Source: Prochlorococcus sp. AG-363-K07
GTDB lineage: Bacteria > Cyanobacteriota > Cyanobacteriia > PCC-6307 > Cyanobiaceae
Assembly (NCBI GenBank): GCA_003280225.1
Contig: QCFO01000006.1
Coordinates: 25,959 to 89,958, forward strand
Reading direction: 5' to 3'
DNA: 64,000 nt
How positions within the stretch are numbered: position 1 is the stretch's first letter; the number at the start of each line of letters is the position of its first letter. This document shows, piece after piece, positions 10,027 to 20,313 of this stretch. The notes beneath the pieces were generated by a model, which saw only the letters and a list, made by a program, of their open reading frames with translations, was not told the DNA's origin and made no database searches. The translations under genes were made by a program, and so were the position numbers.

Positions 10027-10407
10027 ATGCCTAGTCAAAAAAGATGGGCTCTCCTCGAACATTCTGGTTTGCCAGGTGGTATTCACTTTGATTTGCTTTT
10101 GGAAGATGGAAATGTTTGTAGAACTTGGAGGTTGCCTAATCTTCTGATATTAGATGGGCCAAATCAGCAAGTTGTTTCTTTGCCTCCTCATAAATTGGAT
10201 TGGCTTGAGACGTTAGGTCGACCTGTATCTGGAAATCGAGGGGTGGCCACAAGAAAGCAGTTTGGATGTTTTGTTGGAAAGCTTCCTACTAGTGAAGATG
10301 GTTTGATTGAGATCCAACTCCATAGCGAAGAAATGATTGGACTGCTTCTTATCAAAAATTTGGTTTGTAGTTTTTCTTCGATTTCAGATGCAGTAGCCAA
10401 AAAGTAA
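10027..10407 (+). CDS. stand-alone LigD N-terminal / 3'-phosphoesterase-like domain protein
   Basis: RWALLEHSG..GIHFDLLLEDGNVCRTWRLP and LGRPVSGNRGVATR resemble the HxDLRLE..W..P and (Y)EGPVSGxRG patterns of that family. Confidence 0.65.
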   Translation: MPSQKRWALLEHSGLPGGIHFDLLLEDGNVCRTWRLPNLLILDGPNQQVVSLPPHKLDWLETLGRPVSGNRGVATRKQFGCFVGKLPTSEDGLIEIQLHSEEMIGLLLIKNLVCSFSSISDAVAKK

Positions 10408-10463
10408 TAAGGCTTGAGCTTCTGGCAGGTTTCGCTAATCTCTGGATACTCTTAGCCCGATTT

Positions 10464-13400
10464 TTGTTGGTTTACATCAATCAGGTAGAGCTAGCGCATT
10501 TCAAGTCCTTTGGGGGGGCAATGACAATCCCTCTTGAGGAGGGTTTTACGGTTGTGACAGGACCAAATGGTTCTGGTAAAAGCAATATTCTTGATGGAGT
10601 CCTTTTTTGCTTAGGTTTAGCTACTAGCCGAGGTATGCGTGCAGATCGCTTGCCCGATTTGGTAAATAGCGGCATTCTCAAAGCTGGCAAATCTGCTGAG
10701 ACTGTTGTAAGTGTCAAGTTTGATCTTTCAGATTGGTCGCCTGATTTGGCTGAAGAAGGTTTAGAGCAAGCTCAAGAAGGTCCCTGGATTAAGTCAGGTC
10801 AAAAAGAGTGGACGGTCACAAGACGTTTGAAAGTGATGCCTGGTGGTTCTTATAGCTCTAGTTACGCTGCAGACGGGGAGACTTGTACTCTTCAACAATT
10901 GCAGACTCAATTACGTCGCTTGAGAATTGACCCTGAGGGTAGCAATGTAGTCATGCAGGGTGATGTGACTCGCATAGTTTCGATGAGCAATAAAGATAGA
11001 AGGGGTTTGATTGATGAGCTTGCAGGAGTTGCTTTATTTGATAACCGGATAGAACAAACACGTCTAAAGTTGGATACTGTTCATGAGAGACAAGAACGTT
11101 GCAGAATTGTTGAGCAAGAATTGCTAGCTGCACGCCATCGCTTGGAAAGAGATTGTGCAAAGGCAAGAATTTATAAGGAGTTAAAAATACAATTTCAACT
11201 TGGTAAACAACAAGAATTGGTTTTATCTTATGAATCTGCGAAACAAGGATTGTTTGATTTAGATGCAAAGCGAAAGAGTATGATCCTGCAAGAATCTAGA
11301 GATATAGCTTCTCTTGCGAAGCAAGAGGAAAATTTGTCTAATTCATTAGGAAAACTAAAGACTCTTCAAGAGAATGTGAAAGCTTTAGGGGAGGATAAGC
11401 TATTGAGAGTGCAGAGTGAGCTTGCAGGTTTAGATACACAATTTCGTGAATTAGACAGGCAAGCTAATATCAATAAAACTGAAGGTGAGAACTTACAATC
11501 TCAACGGCAATCCTTAATTAAACGCCGACATGAAATTAAGGAAGAAATTTTTCAAAAATCTCAGAATTGTAAGGATAATTTGTTAGTAGAGGCTGAACAG
11601 GCCTGTAAAGATGCAGAAGCATCGGTTGAAGTTTCTCGTAGAAGGTTGGGTGAGGTTGCTGGTCGTTCTGGTGCATGGATTGAGGATCAACGTGCAAGAA
11701 GTATGCTTCGCCAAAAGTTACATAATAATGTCAAACCTTTACAAAGTGAATTGCAAAAATTAGAAGAGAGGTTACTACAGATCGAGATGAGAGAGAAGGA
11801 GCTTGCAGAAGAAGAAAAGCAGGATTTAATTCAGAATAAAGAATTATCTGACCACCTCAATGTAAGAGAAAAAGATTGTCAACAAGTTCTTGAAGATATT
11901 ATTCAAAAGAAGACTTGTATTAGTCAACTTGTTGATGAATTAGCAGTTCAGCAGAGGACACGTAGTCGTTTAGAGCAAGAACAGACAAAATTAGAGAATC
12001 AAGTTGCTCGTTTAGAAAGTCGTAAGGAAGCTCTTCAAGAAACTAGAGGAACTTCAGCCTTAAGGCTTTTGCTTGAAGCAGGACTGGAAGGTATCCATGG
12101 TCTTGTTGCTCATTTAGGAGAAGTAGAAGATTCTCACAGGCTTGCTTTGGAAGTTGCAGCAGGTTCAAGACTTGGGCATGTAGTTGTTGATGACGACCAA
12201 ATTGCCGCAAAAGCGATTCACTTGTTAAAGCTTAAAAAGGCTGGGCGCTTAACATTTTTGCCTTTAAACAAGATGAATTCTTCCCTTGTTAGAAGAAAGA
12301 ATGTTTTCCAGCGAGGCCCATCTGTCCCCGTCACTACTGATGGCAAGGCACTAATTGGTAGAGCCGTTGATTTGATTAGTTGTGATCCAATTTATAGCGA
12401 TGTTTTTGCACATGTCTTTGGAGAAACGCTTGTTTTTGCTGATTTATGTTCAGCTAGAGCTCAACTGGGTTATCAAAGAGCTGTAACTCTTGATGGTGAA
12501 CTGCTTGAGAAGAGTGGAGCAATGACCGGAGGAAGCTTTTCAGGAAGAGGAATTGGCTTTAGTTTTGGTAGCAGTCAAGAAAGGGATGAAATTGAGCCGA
12601 TTAGGAAAAGACTCCTAGAGGTTGGTGAAACACTTGTTAGCTGTAAAAGGAAGCAAGCTCAATTAAGTCAGGAGTTAGACAACTTAACTCCTGTATTACG
12701 TAGTTTGGAGCAACGCAAAGCCACTTTAGAAGCAGAACAAACTGCAGCTGAAATTTCTAACAAACCACTCTTGCAGCGCCATCATGATCGTGTCGAGAGA
12801 ATTCAAGAGTTAAGTAAGACAAAAAATCAGTATCATTTTCGCTCTGAAGAGCTTAGGAAAGAGCTAAAACCGTTATTGCTTCAACTGGAGCAATTAGAAG
12901 GCCAAGAAAGTTTTGCAGATAATCAAGACTCTTCAGAAAGTTGGAAGCTTTTGCAGAAAAATCTTGAGGATGCAGATTCAGTGTTAGTTGAAACGAGACG
13001 TCAAAGAGATGAATTACTTAGCCTGCAAGCTGAAAGGACCCATGCTTTAGAAAGGCTGGAGGACCAACAGAAGGTGCTTGAAGGAGAAGAAAAACGATTA
13101 CAAGAATCAGTCAAATCTCTTGCTAGAGCTCATCACGATTGGAAAAGCCAGCAGACAAAGATGGAAGAGCAGAGGCGCCAGCTTGAAAAGAATCAAAAAG
13201 ACTTGCAAAGTCGTTTTGGTGAGCAGAGACTTGCTAGGGATGAAGCGGAAGCTCAGCTAGCAAAAGATAGGCAAGAGGTTCAAGAAGCTAAATGGAACCT
13301 TGATCGTCTTCGCGAAGAACTTGTTTCTTTAGCCGAAGAGCTTCGAAGCGGACGTAATCGTCTGGATGAGCTGGAAAAGGCTCTTCCAGATCCACTGCCG

Positions 13401-14075
13401 GAAATTTCTGATGAGATTAGGAGTGCTGGGTTAACAGTATTGCAATCACAATTAGAAGCGATTCAGGCAAAAATGGAGGCTTTGGAGCCTGTCAATATGC
13501 TTGCGCTTGAGGAACTTGATGAATTGAATAAACGCCTTGGCGAATTAGTCGAGAGACTGGACACTCTGACTGAAGAAAGATCTGAACTTTTGCTTCGCAT
13601 TGAAACTGTTGCGACGCTCCGTCAGGAGGCCTTCATGGAGGCTTTTGAAGCTGTTGATAAGCACTTTAGGGAGATTTTTGCCAGTTTGTCCGAAGGAGAT
13701 GGTCATTTGCAATTAGATAACGAAGCTGATCCTTTAGAGGGTGGCTTGACATTAGTGGCGCATCCAAAGGGGAAAACAGTTAGAAGACTGGCAGCAATGT
13801 CTGGAGGAGAAAAGTCTTTAACTGCTTTGAGTTTTCTGTTTGCCTTGCAAAGATTTAGACCATCTCCTTTTTATGCTTTAGATGAAGTTGATAGCTTTTT
13901 GGATGGGGTCAATGTAGAACGATTGTCATCACTGATTGCTCGTCAAGCAGAACAGGCTCAATTTTTGGTTGTTAGTCATCGACGACCAATGATAGGTGCC
14001 TCAAATCGCACAATTGGAGTCACTCAGGCTAGGGGCTTTCATACTCAAGTTATTGGTTTGCCCGATGCTGCCTGA
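10464..14075 (+). CDS. smc: chromosome segregation SMC protein
   Basis: 1203 aa; Walker A GPNGSGKSNILD, SMC hinge, SGGEKSLTALSFLFA signature, YALDEVDSFLD. Confidence 0.96.
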   Translation: MLVYINQVELAHFKSFGGAMTIPLEEGFTVVTGPNGSGKSNILDGVLFCLGLATSRGMRADRLPDLVNSGILKAGKSAETVVSVKFDLSDWSPDLAEEGLEQAQEGPWIKSGQKEWTVTRRLKVMPGGSYSSSYAADGETCTLQQLQTQLRRLRIDPEGSNVVMQGDVTRIVSMSNKDRRGLIDELAGVALFDNRIEQTRLKLDTVHERQERCRIVEQELLAARHRLERDCAKARIYKELKIQFQLGKQQELVLSYESAKQGLFDLDAKRKSMILQESRDIASLAKQEENLSNSLGKLKTLQENVKALGEDKLLRVQSELAGLDTQFRELDRQANINKTEGENLQSQRQSLIKRRHEIKEEIFQKSQNCKDNLLVEAEQACKDAEASVEVSRRRLGEVAGRSGAWIEDQRARSMLRQKLHNNVKPLQSELQKLEERLLQIEMREKELAEEEKQDLIQNKELSDHLNVREKDCQQVLEDIIQKKTCISQLVDELAVQQRTRSRLEQEQTKLENQVARLESRKEALQETRGTSALRLLLEAGLEGIHGLVAHLGEVEDSHRLALEVAAGSRLGHVVVDDDQIAAKAIHLLKLKKAGRLTFLPLNKMNSSLVRRKNVFQRGPSVPVTTDGKALIGRAVDLISCDPIYSDVFAHVFGETLVFADLCSARAQLGYQRAVTLDGELLEKSGAMTGGSFSGRGIGFSFGSSQERDEIEPIRKRLLEVGETLVSCKRKQAQLSQELDNLTPVLRSLEQRKATLEAEQTAAEISNKPLLQRHHDRVERIQELSKTKNQYHFRSEELRKELKPLLLQLEQLEGQESFADNQDSSESWKLLQKNLEDADSVLVETRRQRDELLSLQAERTHALERLEDQQKVLEGEEKRLQESVKSLARAHHDWKSQQTKMEEQRRQLEKNQKDLQSRFGEQRLARDEAEAQLAKDRQEVQEAKWNLDRLREELVSLAEELRSGRNRLDELEKALPDPLPEISDEIRSAGLTVLQSQLEAIQAKMEALEPVNMLALEELDELNKRLGELVERLDTLTEERSELLLRIETVATLRQEAFMEAFEAVDKHFREIFASLSEGDGHLQLDNEADPLEGGLTLVAHPKGKTVRRLAAMSGGEKSLTALSFLFALQRFRPSPFYALDEVDSFLDGVNVERLSSLIARQAEQAQFLVVSHRRPMIGASNRTIGVTQARGFHTQVIGLPDAA

Positions 14076-14135
14076 AATCTTTTCCGGTTAACATCTTCAA
14101 ATAATGACTGTATTCACTCATTTTTAAGGTTTTCG

Positions 14136-15194
14136 TTGATTAGCACTCAATCCCAAAACGATCCACTTGATACCGTTCCTAGCGACCGTCTTTGGCTGCG
14201 CTCAGAGTTGATGGGTACTCAGGTGATAACACGTGATACAGGTCGCAGGTTAGGAGTTGTGGGAGAGGTTGTTGTTGATATCGATCGGAGAGAGGTCGTT
14301 GCTCTGGGACTTAGGGATAATCCTTTGACTCGATTTCTGCCTGGCCTTCCACGTTGGATGCCACTTGATCGAATTAGGCAGGTTGGAGATGTAATTCTTG
14401 TTGACTCTGTTGATTCTCTTAGTGAAGGATTTACTCCAGAAAGATATAGCAGAGTGATTAATTGTCAGGTAATTACAGAATCAGGACAACAGTTGGGACG
14501 TGTTCTTGGATTTTCTTTTGATATTGAAACTGGAGAACTGACGACATTGGTGATGGGTGCCTTGGGAGTGCCTCTTTTAGGAGAAGGAGTTCTGAGTACT
14601 TGGGAAATTCCAGTAGAGGAGATTGTCAGCAGTGGTGCCGATAGGATTATTGTTTACGAAGGTTCTGAGGAAAAACTGAAACAACTTAATAGCGGCTTTC
14701 TCGAAAAGTTAGGGGTTGGAGGTTCTAGCTGGGAAGAACAAGAAAGAGATCGTTATAGGGTTAATCTTGTCCCTGTTGAGAATCAACTTACTCCTGGTCA
14801 AGATGTAGAAGATAGCCAAAAAATACTTGGATCTAAAACCAGTTCGAAATATTCTGATGAAGAGGAATTGGAATATGTTGAACTGGAAGATAGGCAAGAG
14901 GCTATAAATGAAAAACGTAGATATATAGATGATTCCAAATTAAATAATATGCCTAATCTTGATAGCTCTATAGAAGATAATTATACTTATAATATAAATA
15001 ACAATTCTCAGGATTATCAATCATCTTCAATAGATGATTATGCTTCTAGGCCGATCTCTTCTTCACGACGACCTAAGCCCTTAGAGGAAGACCCTTTGGA
15101 TGTTGAACCATTGGACTTTGATGTAGATAAGCAAAAAAGACTTCAAGATCCTTTTCCTGAACTTGATGGCAATGAACTGGAAGATCCTTGGTAA
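14136..15194 (+). CDS. PRC-barrel domain protein with acidic disordered tail
   Basis: 352 aa; two tandem PRC-barrel-like repeats (ELMGTQVITRDTGRRLGVVGEVVVDIDRREVVAL...) then a low-complexity C-terminus. Confidence 0.85.
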   Translation: MISTQSQNDPLDTVPSDRLWLRSELMGTQVITRDTGRRLGVVGEVVVDIDRREVVALGLRDNPLTRFLPGLPRWMPLDRIRQVGDVILVDSVDSLSEGFTPERYSRVINCQVITESGQQLGRVLGFSFDIETGELTTLVMGALGVPLLGEGVLSTWEIPVEEIVSSGADRIIVYEGSEEKLKQLNSGFLEKLGVGGSSWEEQERDRYRVNLVPVENQLTPGQDVEDSQKILGSKTSSKYSDEEELEYVELEDRQEAINEKRRYIDDSKLNNMPNLDSSIEDNYTYNINNNSQDYQSSSIDDYASRPISSSRRPKPLEEDPLDVEPLDFDVDKQKRLQDPFPELDGNELEDPW

Positions 15195-15249
15195 AGAATA
15201 ACTATCAACTTCTGGATATCAAAATGCATAATTTGTATTATTAGCTTCG

Positions 15250-16599
15250 TTATTTATCCGTTTCACTTACTGCATTTTTGGAAATTTTTGTTATTTTTAC
15301 ACCATTTATAGACTTAGGAAGTAAGTTTATTACTTCCTTAGACATTGCTTTGACTGCTCCTGGCTTCCCTCGCAGGCTTTGTAAGTCATTTTTTTGCCCT
15401 TGTAATCTTTGAGGGGATCTAAGCCAAATTAGAGCCTCATTTGCAATCTGATAAGGGTCTAATTTGCCAACCCTTTCTGGGACAATTAGATGACCAGCAG
15501 ATATATTTGGCCAAGCTAAATAACCTCTGTTTTTTATTCGCCAAAGAGTTATTAATAGCCCTATGCATCTTCTTAAGCCAGGTAGTCGAGCTATAATTCC
15601 TAGAAAACCGTCCCATGCCTGCATTACATTTAAATGTTGTGTAGGTACAATTACAATCATTGGGACACCAAGCGCTCCTAATTCTGCTGTATTTGCTCCT
15701 ACAGTAGTCAATGCAAGATGGCATTGACTTAGTGGTTTATGTGCCGGTGAATTTTCATAAAGATAGACTTCAGTTCCTTCTTGAGTAATTAACTTTCTCC
15801 ATTGTTTTTTCCCTGTCCTGTGAGTAACAGTTGTAATCCTTGATTTATATTTTGTTGCGATTGGATTTTTGGAACTGCCAAAATATGTGATTTCTTCAAC
15901 GCTAGTAGTTGGAGCAACTGGTAATAAGAATCTTGCGTTTGGCAATTGTTGGGCTAAATGATCAGCTACCTCTAGAAAAAATGGAACTCCAACGCATAGT
16001 TTTGCCTTCTTCGACCCTGGCATTAAGGCTATCCAAGTTCCGTTTGCGAGTGGTTCTTCTTCTTTTGCGTAATCATTAATGTCTGCCATTAGATCACCAA
16101 CAACATTACATTTGCTGTGAAAACGTTTTGGTAGATGAAGAAGTACCTTTGGTGACATCGCTGCAATCTTGTCGTTCCATTGAGGCCACCGCGCTTTCCA
16201 CTCTGCATAAGTTAAGTGACGATATTTAAGTCTTGCGGAAAGAAGGACACTCCAGAATTGATCTCCTCCAAGAAAAACGACTACTCCTTTGCTAGGCCAA
16301 TATGCATACTTTTTGGGGTGAATTAATAGTTTCCAAAAAGATTTAGCAGGAGTGATGATTTCAAATTGTCCCCATTCTTTTGCTGCAGCTACTTCATGGC
16401 CGGTTGAATTTGGACAGGGAACTAAGACGAGACGAAGGCTGATTTGTGCTGAGCCTGGTCCTCTTGGTCTCATTAATAATTCTGAATGTAGTTTTTCTGC
16501 TAGGGGTCTTACCCAAGTTGCCAATTCACCAGGGCCATTAGATACAAGCACCACTGCAACAGAAGCTTGATTGCTTTGAGATGGTGATAGGGAGGTCAA
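15250..16599 (-). CDS. lipid-A-disaccharide synthase-related glycosyltransferase (cyanobacterial)
   Basis: 449 aa; VSNGPGELATWVRPLA, LMPGSKKAKL, LTTVGANTAELGALGVPMIVIVPTQ. Confidence 0.8.
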   Translation of the reverse strand: MTSLSPSQSNQASVAVVLVSNGPGELATWVRPLAEKLHSELLMRPRGPGSAQISLRLVLVPCPNSTGHEVAAAKEWGQFEIITPAKSFWKLLIHPKKYAYWPSKGVVVFLGGDQFWSVLLSARLKYRHLTYAEWKARWPQWNDKIAAMSPKVLLHLPKRFHSKCNVVGDLMADINDYAKEEEPLANGTWIALMPGSKKAKLCVGVPFFLEVADHLAQQLPNARFLLPVAPTTSVEEITYFGSSKNPIATKYKSRITTVTHRTGKKQWRKLITQEGTEVYLYENSPAHKPLSQCHLALTTVGANTAELGALGVPMIVIVPTQHLNVMQAWDGFLGIIARLPGLRRCIGLLITLWRIKNRGYLAWPNISAGHLIVPERVGKLDPYQIANEALIWLRSPQRLQGQKNDLQSLRGKPGAVKAMSKEVINLLPKSINGVKITKISKNAVSETDK

Positions 16600-16615
16600 C
16601 TTTTAAAAACACTTA

Positions 16616-16697
16616 TGCGGATGGCGAGACTTGAACTCGCAAGGCCGAAGCCACACGCTCCTTAGACGTGCGTGTCTACCAATTCCACCACATCCGC
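16616..16697 (-). tRNA. tRNA-Leu (anticodon reads AAG)
   Basis: Minus strand GCGGATG...CACGT-CTAAGGA-GCGTG...long variable arm...GCGAG-TTCAAGT-CTCGC-CATCCGC-A; 7-bp acceptor stem, class II variable arm. Confidence 0.92.
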
Positions 16698-16820
16698 ATG
16701 GGAAACTGAGTCCCGCTGACTTAGTCCAAAAAGATCATAACGGGCAACCTTACATGTCCTCAAATACTTATAGGGGTATAAGCGCTGATACGATCCGGCT
16801 AAAGGATCAAATAAATCTGG

Positions 16821-18167
16821 ATGCCTATAGGCAAAGTTCTAATTGCAAATCGTGGCGAGATTGCGCTCCGAATTCTCCGCAGTTGCAGGGAAATGGGTAT
16901 AGCGACCGTTGCGGTTTATAGCACTGTTGATCGCAATGCATTGCATGCTCAACTGGCTGATGAAGCAGTGTGTGTAGGAGATGCTCCTAGTAGCAAAAGC
17001 TATTTAAATGTTCCCAACATTCTTGCCGCAGCAACATCTCGAGGCGTTGATGCCATTCATCCTGGCTATGGATTTTTAGCTGAGAACGACAGATTTGCTG
17101 AGATCTGTCGAGATCATGGCATTGTTTTTGTTGGACCTTCTCCCGATGCCATTCGCTCAATGGGAGATAAGTCCACTGCAAAATCCACAATGCAGAAAGT
17201 AGGAGTTCCTACTGTTCCAGGCAGTGAGGGTTTGTTGAGTACTCCAGATGAGGCAGCGGAATTAGCCACAGGTATGGGTTATCCAGTAATGATTAAGGCC
17301 ACAGCTGGAGGAGGAGGAAGAGGCATGCGTTTGGTAAATGGTCCAGAACATCTTGAAAACCTTTTTAAGGCCGCTCAGGGTGAAGCAGAAGCAGCATTTG
17401 GTAACCCTGGATTGTATATGGAAAAATTCATTGACCGACCTAGACATGTGGAGGTTCAGGTTTTAGCGGATAGGCATGGCAATGTTGTTCATCTTGGGGA
17501 ACGAGATTGCTCAATTCAACGTAGGCATCAAAAGCTATTAGAAGAATCTCCTAGCCCAGCATTAGATCCTGGTTTACGAATTCGGATGGGAAAAGCTGCT
17601 GTTTCAGCTGCAAAAAGTATTAATTATGAGGGCGCTGGAACAGTTGAATTTCTGCTGGATAGAGAAGGAAATTTCTACTTTATGGAAATGAACACTCGCA
17701 TTCAAGTGGAGCATCCTGTCACTGAGATGGTTACTGGTATTGATTTAATTGCAGAACAATTAAGGATTGCTGGAGGGGAGCCAATCAGTGTCACTCAGGA
17801 TCAAGTTGCTTTACGAGGACATGCGATTGAATGCCGTATTAATGCAGAGGATTCAACCCATAATTTTCGGCCTGCTCCAGGGCGTATTACTGGTTGGCTG
17901 CCCCCTGGAGGGCCTGGGGTTCGTGTAGATAGCCATGTTTATACGGGTTATGACATCCCACCTTTTTATGACTCTTTGATTGGGAAATTGATTGTTTGGG
18001 GTAATGATCGGAATGCTGCTTTGAAGAGGATGAAACGAGCTCTTAATGAATGTGCAGTCACTGGCATACCAACCACAATTGATTTTCACTTAACTCTTTT
18101 GGAACGGGATGAATTTTTAAATGGTGATGTACATACGAAATTTGTAGAACAGGAAATGCTTGGGTGA
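16821..18167 (+). CDS. accC: acetyl-CoA carboxylase biotin carboxylase subunit
   Basis: 448 aa; [52 protein letters not shown]. Confidence 0.97.
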   Translation: MPIGKVLIANRGEIALRILRSCREMGIATVAVYSTVDRNALHAQLADEAVCVGDAPSSKSYLNVPNILAAATSRGVDAIHPGYGFLAENDRFAEICRDHGIVFVGPSPDAIRSMGDKSTAKSTMQKVGVPTVPGSEGLLSTPDEAAELATGMGYPVMIKATAGGGGRGMRLVNGPEHLENLFKAAQGEAEAAFGNPGLYMEKFIDRPRHVEVQVLADRHGNVVHLGERDCSIQRRHQKLLEESPSPALDPGLRIRMGKAAVSAAKSINYEGAGTVEFLLDREGNFYFMEMNTRIQVEHPVTEMVTGIDLIAEQLRIAGGEPISVTQDQVALRGHAIECRINAEDSTHNFRPAPGRITGWLPPGGPGVRVDSHVYTGYDIPPFYDSLIGKLIVWGNDRNAALKRMKRALNECAVTGIPTTIDFHLTLLERDEFLNGDVHTKFVEQEMLG

Positions 18168-18189
18168 GGTTTTGTAATTGAAACCTCAT

Positions 18190-18519
18190 TTAGCTCAAGC
18201 TTTGACTTTGTAAGAGGATTTGAGATAAAACCCCTTGAGGACCGACGATTAATTCACGTACGAGGCTTATTAGACCGACCCATATAACGGGGGTTACATC
18301 AACTCCACCAATAGGAGGAACTATTTTCCTGGTGAAAGCCAAAATTGGTTCGGTAGGAAGGCTAATCAAAATCCAAAATCCTTTTTTCATCTCAACCTTG
18401 GGATACCAGGTGAGGACAATCCTCATCAAAAAGCTCAGCGTGAAAGCAGCCAGCAAAAAACCCAGTAAAGGATTGAATATGGGCAGAACTTTAAGAAAAA
18501 AAGACGTCACAAACCTCAA
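18190..18519 (-). CDS. YggT/YlmG family membrane protein
   Basis: 109 aa; LSFLMRIVLTWYPKVEM...PTEPILAFTRKIVPPIGGVDVTPVIW. Confidence 0.88.
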   Translation of the reverse strand: MRFVTSFFLKVLPIFNPLLGFLLAAFTLSFLMRIVLTWYPKVEMKKGFWILISLPTEPILAFTRKIVPPIGGVDVTPVIWVGLISLVRELIVGPQGVLSQILLQSQSLS

Positions 18520-18596
18520 AGCATGTATGGGGACATCGTATAAACACGCAGGTAATCCGTAATACTGATATTGTCTTGGTCTAATTAGCAGCTGCT

Positions 18597-18719
18597 ATGA
18601 CACCTTCTGCCGCCAATCTTTTGTACAGCCTTGTAGGTGCCGCAATTCTCATTGTTATTCCTGCAGGATCCTTTTTGCTATGGGTTAGTCAAAAAGATGC
18701 TTTGGCCCGAGGACGCTAG
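18597..18719 (+). CDS. psbX: photosystem II reaction centre protein X (40 aa; not in ORF track)
   Basis: MTPSAANLLYSLVGAAILIVIPAGSFLLWVSQKDALARGR matches the PsbX pattern; adjacent to ycf66. Confidence 0.88.
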   Translation: MTPSAANLLYSLVGAAILIVIPAGSFLLWVSQKDALARGR

Positions 18720-18801
18720 TCAATAGAGGCGTACTTCGTAGACTAGGCGCAATGAGGTTGATCTTTGACCTCATTGCCGGTCATTAATAGGGGGCGCAAC
18801 T

Positions 18802-19770
18802 TTGGTCAATGCCAGTCTTAATTGGGCCAGCATTGTGGGAATTGTCCTCGCCGTAAGTGGCGCGGGTCTTTATTTCTTGCGATCTTTTAAACCTGCGCTA
18901 GCAAGAGACTATGACGTCTTTTTTGCAGCGATAGGCCTGCTTTGTGGTGGGATTCTTTTTTTTCAGGGTTGGAGATTGGATCCAATCCTTCAATTTGGTC
19001 AGTTTTTACTTGCAGGCACAACCGTTTTCTTCGCTTATGAGAGCGTTCGATTGAGGGGTGTTGCTACTGATCAGGCAAGACGTTCTTCTTATTTTGATGA
19101 TGAGCCCGCTCCAGCTCGGATGCCTGGAGGAGGACGAAATGATGGATGGGATCAAGATTCTTATGATCAATTTGAAGAATCGCAACCTTTTCGAAGAAGA
19201 TTTTCATCATTTGAAGATCGCGACTTGCAATCTGCAGAAGACAATTTGTATCGCTCAAGACGTTCTTCTAGGGCAGCCATCCCAGAAGAAGCGGCAAGTC
19301 GATCTGTTCGTGAACGATCATCAGAATCTTCAGGTTCACGGAAAGACGATTCGGAGCGAGTTAGAAGAATGTCCCGCTTTAGTGCCAATGATGATGAGAG
19401 GGCGAGGAGTGATGACTCATTTGGTCAAAGGAGAAATGCTCGTACTGACCAACGCAGAGGAAGCCGTCCTTCCTTAAATGAGCAAACTTCCAGTAGAAGA
19501 AGGAATTTTGATGATCAATCAAGAAGATCTGCCAACCGAGGAGAGGATTCATCTTTTAAGAGATCTCGTACAAGTCAGGGAACTTCAACTAGCCAACAGG
19601 CTGAAGATGCGGCATATACTCCAACCAGACAAACTTCTTCACGTTTTAAGCGAAATGAGAGAGAACCTGCTCGAGGTTCTTCCGACTTTTCTTCTCAACA
19701 ACGACCTAGTACCGGTGACCAGTCACCTAAGCCAAGAAGGAGAGATAACAGTTCTATGTTTGACGATTAA
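18802..19770 (+). CDS. ycf66: Ycf66 family protein with long charged low-complexity tail
   Basis: N-terminal ~95 aa membrane domain (LAVSGAGLYFLRSFKPALARDYDVFFAAIGLLCGGILFFQGWRLDPILQFGQ) typical of Ycf66. Confidence 0.88.
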   Translation: MVNASLNWASIVGIVLAVSGAGLYFLRSFKPALARDYDVFFAAIGLLCGGILFFQGWRLDPILQFGQFLLAGTTVFFAYESVRLRGVATDQARRSSYFDDEPAPARMPGGGRNDGWDQDSYDQFEESQPFRRRFSSFEDRDLQSAEDNLYRSRRSSRAAIPEEAASRSVRERSSESSGSRKDDSERVRRMSRFSANDDERARSDDSFGQRRNARTDQRRGSRPSLNEQTSSRRRNFDDQSRRSANRGEDSSFKRSRTSQGTSTSQQAEDAAYTPTRQTSSRFKRNEREPARGSSDFSSQQRPSTGDQSPKPRRRDNSSMFDD

Positions 19771-19773
19771 ATT

Positions 19774-20313
19774 TTGGTTAAAAGTGACCTACAGAAAATT
19801 GTAATTTTTTTGAGCTGTTTGCTCCTTTCTAGTTGTGGGAGCAGGATTGAGCGATTTCAAGATTCATTGGAAATTCGTAGTCAGCAAGACCCTGTTTTAA
19901 GTGGTGATGGTCAAAAGTTAGCTTTGATAGTTGAGTACAAAGGTAGGCTCTCTGTTCAGTTAAGGGACCTGAGGAATGGTGAAGTTCTTCGTTTAAGACA
20001 TTTGTCGAGGAATCAACCTCATAGTTCTCCTTCGTTGAGTTGGAATGGAAGGTATTTAGCAGTGATCGCGCAACGGGGAAATAGGCGTTTGGTAATCATT
20101 GAAGATCGCCTAACGGGTCGCAGTCATCATCTTTTAACTCCTAGAGAAAGAATTCCACTGAGATTGAGCTTAGCTCCGGATGCGACTCAAGTTGCGATTC
20201 AAATGGCTGATAAAGGGAAGTGGCGAATTGAATTATTTGATTTAAGTAAGACAATCGAATCAGATCAACCGAGGGGGAGAATTTCTAACACAACTTCACC
20301 GGTTATCAGGTAA
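19774..20313 (+). CDS. putative lipoprotein, TolB-like beta-propeller fragment
   Basis: 179 aa; signal LSCLLLSSCG lipobox and repeated DPVLSGDGQKLAL / SLSWNGRYLAV strands. Confidence 0.7.
   Translation: MVKSDLQKIVIFLSCLLLSSCGSRIERFQDSLEIRSQQDPVLSGDGQKLALIVEYKGRLSVQLRDLRNGEVLRLRHLSRNQPHSSPSLSWNGRYLAVIAQRGNRRLVIIEDRLTGRSHHLLTPRERIPLRLSLAPDATQVAIQMADKGKWRIELFDLSKTIESDQPRGRISNTTSPVIR

Noticed and set aside
19058-19477. 139-aa + strand ORF (and 19478..19804)
   Set aside because: Alternative frame inside ycf66, explained by purine-rich RS-like codons
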